Shown: positions 6,879-13,907 of the stretch, in pieces
Layout: each line of letters begins with the position of its first letter
How positions within the stretch are numbered: position 1 is the stretch's first letter
The notes under the pieces: generated by a model
The model's input: the letters and a program-made list of their open reading frames with translations, nothing else
Told to the model about the DNA's origin: nothing
Databases searched by the model: none
Origin: JBNKEI01 sp050288705
Lineage (GTDB): Bacteria > Myxococcota > Myxococcia > Myxococcales > UBA5297
Assembly: GCA_050288705.1 (NCBI GenBank)
Contig: JBNKEI010000194.1
Coordinates: 1-24,878, forward strand
Direction of reading: 5' to 3'
DNA: 24,878 nt
Position numbers and translations under genes: made by a program

Positions 6879-7691
6879 ATGATTAATATCGCTGGATTTT
6901 TGGTTGGAGAAGGCTGTCCTCTGCTGCTTATCTGCGGCCCCGACGTGGTAGAGGGTGAGGAAATCACTTTGCGTGCAGCCCATACTCTTAAGAAATTGGC
7001 TCAGAAACATGCGTTGCCCTTAGTTTTCAAATGTAGTGTCGACAAAGCAAACCGAACTTCTATCCATAGCTTTCGTGGACTTGGCATAGACGAAGGTCTA
7101 AATATACTAGCCAAAGTAAAAGAACAAACCGGTTTGCCTGTTCTAACTGATGTTCACGAGCCCAGCCAGGCCCAACAGTTTGCAGAAATCGCCGACGTTT
7201 TACAAATTCCTGCGTTTTTGTGCCGCCAAACCGACCTTTTGGTGGCCTGCGCCCGCACAAATCGGGCTATCAACGTCAAAAAGGGACAATTTGTAGCCCC
7301 CTTAGACATGCGCAATGCTCTGGCCAAAATTAGGGATACTGGAAACCCTCATGTTCTTCTTACCGAACGGGGAAGCTGTTTTGGCTACAATAATCTAGTT
7401 GTCGATATGCGCTCATTACCCCTTATGCGCAGTCTAGCTCCAGTGTGTTTTGACGCCACACATAGCGTTCAGTTGCCCAGCGCAAAAGGAGCCACTTCCA
7501 GCGGAGAACGCCAGTTTGTGCGCCCGCTAGCACGCGCTTCCGTAGCGGCAGGAATTGATGCCCTATTTTTGGAAGTTCATGAAGACCCCGCGCGAGCACC
7601 ATGTGATGGGCCAAATTCACTCGATTTCTCTGAATTAGATGTCTTGCTGGGAGAAGTAGTCGCCTTGCGGAGGGCTTTAGGACAGAAATGA
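6879..7691 (+). CDS. kdsA: 3-deoxy-8-phosphooctulonate synthase (KDO-8-P synthase)
   Basis: KdsA condenses phosphoenolpyruvate and arabinose-5-phosphate to KDO-8-phosphate for the LPS inner core, in the cytosol. This 270-residue protein matches the Aquifex-type branch: CSVDKANRTSIHSFRG (52-67), PAFLCRQTDLL (111-121), INVKKGQF (131-138), FGYNNLVVDMRSLP (168-181), FDATHSVQLP (191-200) and LEVHEDPARAPCDGP (231-245). The usual GPCVIES reads GPDVVEG, so the metal-ligand Cys position is Asp22, while His195, Glu232 and Asp243 of the metal site are kept. I start at ATG 6879, since the N-terminus then fits the family; a TTG at 6840 would add 13 residues. No Shine-Dalgarno precedes either start, so a leaderless message is possible. 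It overlaps kdsC by ATGA. Confidence 0.95.
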   Translation: MINIAGFLVGEGCPLLLICGPDVVEGEEITLRAAHTLKKLAQKHALPLVFKCSVDKANRTSIHSFRGLGIDEGLNILAKVKEQTGLPVLTDVHEPSQAQQFAEIADVLQIPAFLCRQTDLLVACARTNRAINVKKGQFVAPLDMRNALAKIRDTGNPHVLLTERGSCFGYNNLVVDMRSLPLMRSLAPVCFDATHSVQLPSAKGATSSGERQFVRPLARASVAAGIDALFLEVHEDPARAPCDGPNSLDFSELDVLLGEVVALRRALGQK

Positions 7692-8242
7692 CCATTGATT
7701 CGGAAGAACTGTACAGTCGTGCCCGCGATGTTCAATGGCTAGTGCTTGATGTTGATGGCACGCTTACCGATGGTGGTTTGTACTATGGCGATCAAGGAGA
7801 GGTTTTCAAGAAATTCGATGTTCGAGACGGACTAGGTTTAAACTTGGCACGATTAGCAGGCTTGAAAGCCGCCGTGCTTACCGGAAGAAACTCTCGCATT
7901 GTTGAAATACGAGCCCAAGAATTGGGGCTTTTTCCTATTTATCAAGGCTGGCAAAACAAAGAAGAGGGACTGAGGGCCCTTTTGCAAGAAATCGGCGCCC
8001 AGGTTGCGCACATTGCCTATATAGGCGACGATGTTAACGATCTTGCTCCGATGCTAAAAGCTCGGTTTCGAGCATGCCCACAAAACGCTGCTCGGGAAAT
8101 TCGTCAAGCGGCTCACTATGTGGCTCAATCATCCGGCGGCAAAGGAGCAATACGCGAGATTATTGAATTTATTCTCCAGGCGCAGGGGCTATGGGAATCA
8201 GTGGTGGCCCGCTATACCAGCTTTTCAGAAAAGGTAGGCTAA
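7688..8242 (+). CDS. kdsC: 3-deoxy-8-phosphooctulonate phosphatase (KDO-8-P phosphatase)
   Basis: KdsC removes phosphate from KDO-8-P, the step after KdsA. The protein is a compact C0-type HAD phosphatase of 184 residues without a cap domain, the normal KdsC length, and probably a tetramer. HAD motifs are visible in order: I, LDVDGTLTDGGLYY (Asp21 nucleophile, Asp23 acid/base); II, LTGRNS; IV, YIGDDVNDL. The C-terminal SGGKGAIREI is typical of KdsC and completes the neighbouring subunit's active site. The start ATG overlaps the kdsA stop as ATGA, so the two are translationally coupled. Its last 18 bases overlap the 3' end of the convergent envelope-protein gene. Confidence 0.95.
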   Translation: MTIDSEELYSRARDVQWLVLDVDGTLTDGGLYYGDQGEVFKKFDVRDGLGLNLARLAGLKAAVLTGRNSRIVEIRAQELGLFPIYQGWQNKEEGLRALLQEIGAQVAHIAYIGDDVNDLAPMLKARFRACPQNAAREIRQAAHYVAQSSGGKGAIREIIEFILQAQGLWESVVARYTSFSEKVG

Positions 8243-9562
8243 ACCTAGACTGCTATAAACCAATGTATCGGTAGCACTATCCGCTACGTAAATATCTCCG
8301 GGCTTGGTTTTTAACGAAAGACTGTAGCGGCTGTAGCGAATGCCGAGACGGACTTCCAGAGAAGAGAGAACTCGCCAAGAACTCCCCACTTCACCTTCAA
8401 ATCCCCAAGTATTGCCGTCGGAAAAGAATTCTGTACTGATCACTTGCCCCGAAGAAAAGACTGATAGATAGGCTAACTTGCTCCAAACTAATAAGCGACG
8501 TTCTAAGAAGGGATATTCTACTCCCACTCCTGCGCGTATTCCCAAGTAGGCGACCTCCGGCAAGCCCTGCAAGACGGTTCTATCGCCAGCCATTGAAATA
8601 GAAAACGCGGTCCTTTTCATGCCTAATTCGGAAATTAAACTGGGTCCGCTTTGAGTTAGCGGCAGTCGTAATTGCGCCCCTAATGCTAGACTAGCGAGTT
8701 GAGTAGGAAAAGCAGGTCCCCCACTACCTTCCAGATTTGCTTTAAGCCCCAGGGAGTGCGAATAATCAGCGAATAGACCCATGCCCGAAACCAAGGTAGA
8801 AGAACGCACAAACGGAAAAAGCTCTGCACGAGCTCCTAAGGCTACGACGGGAAGCTTGGTACGATAGGCATGAACGTTTTTGGTTTGTAATCCGCTAAGC
8901 GAAAAACTACGCACCACCAGATCAACACCCCCGAACAGGCGCAAATAGGGAGAAGTAGTTTGCACGGGAGAATTTTTTTTGGTGATGCTGTTAGCTTCCT
9001 CATTCTCAGTAGTAGCTTCCTGAGAATCATGAGGATCATCGGTTGACGATGTAGAAGAAACTCCCGCAATAGGTAAAAGCTTCGGCCGAGGAGGCAGCTT
9101 TTTGGAAGAAGGTGCAGACCGGAAGGCAGCCTTCGGAGATTTAGCGATTTTCTTGTCTCCCTTCACCTTGCTTAAGTTACTTATCTGTTTTCCAACCGTG
9201 ACATTAACTTTGTTGAGCTCGGAGACATTTATTACCCACTTTCGAGATAGCCGATGGCGAGTTCGCGAAATCCTTCGGCCAGCAGTGTCATGCAAATCTA
9301 GACGCAGAAACCTTCCCCGTTTTGTTCGATATACTCTTCCCCGTAAGATAAATTTTTTGATTTTTTGGTCTTTCCAGTTTTTAAGAGAAAGGCAGGCCAC
9401 TGACTTGCAAACAGTTCGTACGACCTGCCGACGAAGAATTATGGCACGAGGCCCAGAAAATGGTGCCACTACTAACGGTTCAGCACTAGCCAATACAGGG
9501 AAAAGAAAAGAAAATAAAATGCAACACCAATGACGCATTTTCTGGGCGTCCCGAGAACTCAT
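8225..9562 (-). CDS. Exported protein, probable outer-membrane beta-barrel
   Basis: The 445-residue product begins with a signal peptide: a positive N-terminus (KMRHW), a hydrophobic core and the cleavage-like site LASAEP near residue 28. Residues 30-135 form a small basic domain starting EPLVVAPFSGPRA. A low-complexity Ser/Pro/Lys/Glu linker follows (about 140-200). The C-terminal 240 residues alternate hydrophobic and polar positions like beta strands and end in SSLGLAYLF, an aromatic C-terminus as expected for BAM-recognised barrels. The ATG at 9562 has AGGTGA upstream at good spacing; ATG 9538 is a possible alternative. It overlaps kdsC tail to tail by 18 bp, with no terminator between them. 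The family is unrecognised, but similar domain layouts occur in Myxococcota. Function not assigned. Confidence 0.8.
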   Translation of the reverse strand: MSSRDAQKMRHWCCILFSFLFPVLASAEPLVVAPFSGPRAIILRRQVVRTVCKSVACLSLKNWKDQKIKKFILRGRVYRTKRGRFLRLDLHDTAGRRISRTRHRLSRKWVINVSELNKVNVTVGKQISNLSKVKGDKKIAKSPKAAFRSAPSSKKLPPRPKLLPIAGVSSTSSTDDPHDSQEATTENEEANSITKKNSPVQTTSPYLRLFGGVDLVVRSFSLSGLQTKNVHAYRTKLPVVALGARAELFPFVRSSTLVSGMGLFADYSHSLGLKANLEGSGGPAFPTQLASLALGAQLRLPLTQSGPSLISELGMKRTAFSISMAGDRTVLQGLPEVAYLGIRAGVGVEYPFLERRLLVWSKLAYLSVFSSGQVISTEFFSDGNTWGFEGEVGSSWRVLSSLEVRLGIRYSRYSLSLKTKPGDIYVADSATDTLVYSSLGLAYLF

Positions 9563-9831
9563 CTATTGTCACCTACTTGACATCAAAAGCGAGGTAGTCG
9601 AAACCACTTGGTAGTACTACGCAGTCTATTTCAGTCAGTGCCTACTGGGAACAACTTTATGGAAAGCAAAGGCATAAAGACGAGCTTTGCTCGCCAACGC
9701 CAAGGAGAAAAAGTAGGATCGGCAATTGCCTCTCAAGTTGCGCACCTATTCACCGTGAAAAAAACGTGTTGTAGGTTACTATCTTAAGGCGGATTGAAAC
9801 TTTCCACCATAGTCATAACGGAGATGTAAAA
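9563..9831. promoter_or_regulatory. Divergent intergenic region, 269 bp
   Basis: The gap separates the minus-strand envelope gene from the plus-strand DUF3467 gene, so it should contain both promoters. TACTAT at 9777-9782 is a fair -10 candidate for the plus-strand operon, but I see no good -35 at the right distance. A small hairpin CGAGC-TTT-GCTCG lies at 9681-9693 without a T-run. The Shine-Dalgarno for the next gene, GGAG, is at 9820-9823. No RNA gene or ORF is convincing. Confidence 0.35.
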
Positions 9832-10140
9832 ATGAGTGACCAGCCAACGCCTCCCAAAGAAATTCATCTGCAAGTCGAGATTGATGACCAAACTGCGCAA
9901 GGGATCTATTCCAACTTGGTAATGACTAGTCACTCGCCTACTGAATTTACCATCGACTTTATTTACGTGCAGCCACAGCAACCAAAAGCCCGCGTCCGCT
10001 CCCGAGTGATTACCAGTCCCCAGCATATGAAGCGGTTGCTGCAGTCTCTTCAAGACAGCGTTCAGCGGTACGAAGCGGCCTTTGGCCCGATTGAACTAAC
10101 TAATCTTACTCCCAATCTACCTCCAGGACCGGTTCACTAG
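9832..10140 (+). CDS. DUF3467 family protein
   Basis: This 102-residue protein matches DUF3467 throughout. It contains EIDDQTAQGIYSNLVMTSHS (about 16-35), EFTIDFIYVQPQQPKARVRS (about 38-57) and SPQHMKRLLQSL (about 62-73), followed by a helix ending near residue 85. The family is small, cytosolic and of unknown function; members are probably beta-strand/helix proteins resembling regulators or chaperone subunits. GGAG at 9820-9823 gives a good ribosome site. It ends 15 bases before the GMC oxidoreductase, so the two are probably cotranscribed. A functional link with that enzyme is only suggested by spacing. Confidence 0.88.
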   Translation: MSDQPTPPKEIHLQVEIDDQTAQGIYSNLVMTSHSPTEFTIDFIYVQPQQPKARVRSRVITSPQHMKRLLQSLQDSVQRYEAAFGPIELTNLTPNLPPGPVH

Positions 10141-10155
10141 TATGCTTGCCTTCTC

Positions 10156-11796
10156 ATGAAAACACATTCAGTTGACGTGGTAATTGTAGGAAGTGGAGCC
10201 GGTGCTTCTCCGATAGCAGCCGAGCTATCCCGCATTGGAGCCCAAGTGTTGGTCTTGGAAAAAGGGCCTTACTACACAGTGCGTGATTTTACTCATGACG
10301 AAGTCGCTATTTGTTTACGCGATTTCTGGCAACCCTGGCCATCGCAGGAACCACGAGTTTTGGTGCGCGACAACACCCCCCCTCGCCTAGGCCGGGAAGG
10401 ATGGACCGCATCGTGTGTGGGTGGCGGCACTGTCCACATGAGTGGCTTTACCTACCGGCTGCACGAAAACGACTTTCAGTTGGCTACTAAGCTTGGAGGA
10501 CTAAGCGGAACCGACCTTGCCGACTGGCCAATCTCATTAGAAGAATTGTCTCCCTATTACGATAAAGTAGAAGCACGTATTGGCGTCTCAGGAGAGTCGG
10601 GAACAAACCCTTGGGAAACACGCAGTCGACCATACCCCCTACCCCCTCTGCCTGCCCATCCCGCCTCAAAACTGGTGGAACAGGCAGCACGCTCGCAAGG
10701 CTTTCATCCGTTTCCTACTCCCCGGGCAATTGTCTCCCGACCATATGCCGGCCGACCGGCTTGTAGTTTACTGGGTTTATGCGGAGATTGGGGCTGCGAA
10801 ACTGGCGCCAAATCAAGTATGTTGGCCACTTTAATTCCCGAAGCAGAAGCCACTGGTCGCTGCGAAATTCGGCCTCGTTCAATGGTTTGCCGTATTCTGA
10901 CCCGACAGGGCAAAGCTTCTGGGGTGGAATACATTGACTCTCAAGGCGCACTTCATCGTGTGAACGCGCGCGTAGTAGTGGTAGCCGCTACTGCAATTGA
11001 AAGCGCGCGACTTCTGCTCCTCTCTCAAATTGCTAATGGTAGCGGATTAGTAGGAAAAAACCTTACTTTTTCCAACTTTGGCAAAGCTACTGCCGTATTC
11101 AATCGTCATGAGCTATTGGCACGTTTGGGACCAAAAAACTTCCAACTCCCCTTTTTGCAATGCAGCATTCAGGACGACTATTGGATGGAAAAATCGAGCC
11201 TTGCATGCCCCAAAGGAGGCACCTACAATTTTTTGCTAGCCTATCCAAATGTAATTAATGCCGGTATTAGATTATTCCTAGATTCAGGAAAAAAGCTATG
11301 GGGTGCACCACTTAAAGAACGTATTAGACAGTACTTTCATGACGAAGTGTGGATAGAATTCGAGATTTTTGGCGAATTTTTGCCTTGGAAGGAGTGCTAT
11401 GTTGATCTCGACCCTCAAGTTAAGGATCGGTGGCAACTTCCAGTAGCGCGTATACACGTAAAGCACCACCCAAAAGACGTTCTCACCAACACTAATATGG
11501 TGAAAAGAGGCATGGACATCTTGAAAGCAATGCAACCAGCACCCCAGCGAGTTTATCCCTGGACATGGGGCTCCACTACTTTTCACTTGCAGCATGGAAC
11601 TTGCCGTTTCGGGAACAACCCATCTCTGTCAGTCCTGGACAGAAATTGCCAGTCTCACGAAGTAGAAAACCTTTATGTAACAGATGGAAGTTTCATGCCC
11701 ACCTCGGGGGGAGTTCCTGCAACCCCAACTATTCTGGCCAATAGCTTTCGAGTGGCCGATCATTTATGCGAACGTTTTAAAAGACGAGAAATTTAG
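10156..11796 (+). CDS. GMC-family FAD-dependent oxidoreductase
   Basis: This 546-residue flavoprotein of the glucose-methanol-choline superfamily oxidises an alcohol group. The N-terminal Rossmann ADP-binding motif VVIVGSGAGASPIAAELS (8-25) is followed by Glu35 at the end of the second strand (LVLEKG). A GMC signature region reads GGGTVHMSGFTYR. The C-terminus carries the catalytic pair, His480 in LQHGTCRFG and Asn529 in TPTILANS. VTDGSFMPTSGG before the end is also typical. No signal peptide or twin-arginine motif is seen. Substrate unknown: relatives act on sugars, cholesterol, choline or long-chain alcohols. Length and motifs fit the bacterial gluconate/sorbosone dehydrogenase-like branch best, but that is tentative. 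No clear Shine-Dalgarno is visible; it follows DUF3467 by 15 bp. Confidence 0.9.
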   Translation: MKTHSVDVVIVGSGAGASPIAAELSRIGAQVLVLEKGPYYTVRDFTHDEVAICLRDFWQPWPSQEPRVLVRDNTPPRLGREGWTASCVGGGTVHMSGFTYRLHENDFQLATKLGGLSGTDLADWPISLEELSPYYDKVEARIGVSGESGTNPWETRSRPYPLPPLPAHPASKLVEQAARSQGFHPFPTPRAIVSRPYAGRPACSLLGLCGDWGCETGAKSSMLATLIPEAEATGRCEIRPRSMVCRILTRQGKASGVEYIDSQGALHRVNARVVVVAATAIESARLLLLSQIANGSGLVGKNLTFSNFGKATAVFNRHELLARLGPKNFQLPFLQCSIQDDYWMEKSSLACPKGGTYNFLLAYPNVINAGIRLFLDSGKKLWGAPLKERIRQYFHDEVWIEFEIFGEFLPWKECYVDLDPQVKDRWQLPVARIHVKHHPKDVLTNTNMVKRGMDILKAMQPAPQRVYPWTWGSTTFHLQHGTCRFGNNPSLSVLDRNCQSHEVENLYVTDGSFMPTSGGVPATPTILANSFRVADHLCERFKRREI

Positions 11797-11897
11797 CTTG
11801 GCACATAAATTGCTGCAAACTCGGTTGCTAACCGGCCACTTGACCATGGCCCCGGGTCATAGTTTGCTGTTCTTATAACTTGGGCTACAGGAATTCG

Positions 11898-13718
11898 ATG
11901 TCTCAGTCTGACACCTCTATAGTCTCATCGGAGACCTCCAGTCTTCCCATAGTTTCAGGGTATAGACTGGAAACTCTTATTGGCAAGGGCGGAATGGGAG
12001 AAGTGTACAAGGCAATACAACTCTCTCTAGAAAGAAGCGTGGCCATCAAATTGCTCCCCTTAGAGATGGCCAAAGAAGAAGCATTTATCGCCCGTTTTGA
12101 AAAAGAGGCGGCTGCTTTAGCTGCACTTTCCCATCCCAATATTGTCTCCATTGTAGACAAGGGGACTAACGAAAATACTTCTTACTTAGTAATGGAATAT
12201 GTTGGCGGACCGTCGCTACGCCAACTCCTATGTGAAAAAAGTTTAGACTGGTTACAGTCGGTGCGCATTGTTCTCGATATTGCTCGTGCCATTGACTACG
12301 CACATAACCGGGGAGTAGTTCACCGAGACCTAAAACCGGAAAATATCCTTTTTGACACCCAAGCAGGGTTTATTCCCAAAGTAACCGATTTTGGCTTGGC
12401 GAGTTTTTTCAGACAAGGCAACCTCCGTTTTATGCTTACCGAAACCCATGTTTCGATGGGTACTTTTGCCTACATGGCGCCTGAGCAACAGATTAATGCT
12501 AAATATGTCGATGGCCGAGCAGATCTCTACTCTTTAGGAGTTATGCTTTACGAAATGCTGATGGGAGACGTGCCCCGCGGCAATTTCGATCTACCCTCGG
12601 CAACCAAATCAGTAATTGATAGACGCGTAGATCCCATAATTGCCCGCTGCCTTAAAGCCTCTCCCAACGATCGTTACCCCAGCGTTGCTGCACTAATTAC
12701 CGATTTAGAAGTCTTGGTGCCTCACCAAAAGCAGATTTCTACCTCTCCTCAGGTTCATTTAAGTTCCACTGGCCGAGCACGTCGAGCTTTGGCTTCCGCT
12801 ACCCGCCGAGCAGTACGCTGGGGATATGTGGGATTAATAGTATTGTCGGCGATAGTATTGCTGATTACCTGGATTCGCAGCAAAAAAGCCGAGCCAGGGA
12901 GCTGGGAATTGCGAGCCCAGGCAGCGACTACCGGGCTTCCGCTCAGTCACCTAGTAGGGGTACCGGGTCGCATTAATACTTCTTTCACCAAGATTAAGCT
13001 GACTCTAGGAGAAGGACCAGAAAGCATACCTTTGGTATCATTAGGTGACACAGTATCGCGCGAAGGCAACCAATTTGTGTTTAAGCAAGGAGGATATAAA
13101 GGAGGCTTGGCATATCCAGAGGTGGCCGATCTCTCGGGAACTACCGCCTCTATCCGTGCTCAGCTAGTTCCACCCCGAGACTTGTCCTCCAGTGCGATGA
13201 AATTTTTGCGGCGTCTCTTTTTAGGCGAAGTTCCTGATTCTCGCTCGGCATTGGTTTTACAAGGAAGAAGTGGGCAGTACGCCGCCGTGGTGATTTCTCA
13301 GAATGACCTGCGGCCAGCATTGGAATGGAACCTAGGTGAACGAAAAGGAATCATGGTCGGCCCTACCGCACCTCCCATGCAAAATGTAATGGTGGAGCTA
13401 TCTATCGATCGCCATGGGGAATTGCGTGCCTGGCTGGGAGAAGGTAAAGAACGAAAATTGATTGGCGAGCCCTTGGGCTTAGGAACTGGATGGAAAAAGC
13501 TTTTTGGCACCTCGCCAAAACCGGCCATGGCCTGCATTGCTGCTTCCTGTCGGTTCAATCGGCTCAACTATGAGCTACAGCGAGCAGTGCAAGAGCAGTC
13601 CCTATCCACCTTGAAAAGGGAAGAACCACCGAAACCACCTTTGCCACCCAAATCGAAAGAAACATCCGCCAATGATTCCTCGGTAAAAAAAAGATCCACC
13701 AAAAAAAAGCGACGTTAA
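11898..13718 (+). CDS. Membrane Ser/Thr protein kinase (Hanks type)
   Basis: The 606-residue receptor-like kinase has a cytosolic catalytic domain (about 21-285): glycine loop LIGKGGMGEVYKA (27-39), Lys51 in VAIK, HRDLKPEN (142-149), DFG (164-166), and GTFAYMAPEQ (188-197). One transmembrane helix lies at about 308-328. The outer part (about 330-570) is a beta-rich domain I do not recognise, perhaps a lectin- or LamG-like sandwich, and probably senses an envelope signal. The C-terminus is Pro/Lys-rich and strongly basic (ends KKRSTKKKRR). AGGA at 11889-11892 decides for the ATG at 11898 over a TTG at 11880. No PASTA repeats are present. Such kinases abound in Myxococcota. Targets are unknown; the 101-bp gap after the GMC gene may hold its own promoter. 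Confidence 0.92.
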   Translation: MSQSDTSIVSSETSSLPIVSGYRLETLIGKGGMGEVYKAIQLSLERSVAIKLLPLEMAKEEAFIARFEKEAAALAALSHPNIVSIVDKGTNENTSYLVMEYVGGPSLRQLLCEKSLDWLQSVRIVLDIARAIDYAHNRGVVHRDLKPENILFDTQAGFIPKVTDFGLASFFRQGNLRFMLTETHVSMGTFAYMAPEQQINAKYVDGRADLYSLGVMLYEMLMGDVPRGNFDLPSATKSVIDRRVDPIIARCLKASPNDRYPSVAALITDLEVLVPHQKQISTSPQVHLSSTGRARRALASATRRAVRWGYVGLIVLSAIVLLITWIRSKKAEPGSWELRAQAATTGLPLSHLVGVPGRINTSFTKIKLTLGEGPESIPLVSLGDTVSREGNQFVFKQGGYKGGLAYPEVADLSGTTASIRAQLVPPRDLSSSAMKFLRRLFLGEVPDSRSALVLQGRSGQYAAVVISQNDLRPALEWNLGERKGIMVGPTAPPMQNVMVELSIDRHGELRAWLGEGKERKLIGEPLGLGTGWKKLFGTSPKPAMACIAASCRFNRLNYELQRAVQEQSLSTLKREEPPKPPLPPKSKETSANDSSVKKRSTKKKRR

Positions 13719-13907
13719 TGCACGTTGCTATTGCTACCGTCACTAATAATTGACCGATAATTTAGCCAACATTTGCAAACGAAAAAGCTCGCCCCCCGGC
13801 CCCATTTCTATAAAAGCTATCATCCGCAAGGAAACTTTCTTGATTCATTGACCCTATTGAGCGTGCGTGATAGCTAACTAGGCTTCATTTTTTGGGAGTT
13901 AGTTCCA
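13719..13907 (+). promoter_or_regulatory. Region upstream of ileS
   Basis: The 189-bp gap between the kinase and ileS has no gene. TTGACC at 13848-13853, then 17 bases to TAGCTA at 13871-13876, is a possible sigma-70-type promoter with a good -35 and a poor -10. The ileS Shine-Dalgarno GGGAG lies about nine bases before its ATG. I looked for a T-box leader and found no specifier or T-box sequence. No terminator for the kinase gene is visible. Confidence 0.3.

Noticed and set aside
13719..13907. Possible T-box leader before ileS
   Set aside because: No T-box sequence, specifier loop or terminator/antiterminator pair is visible, and such leaders are typical of Firmicutes and Actinobacteria.
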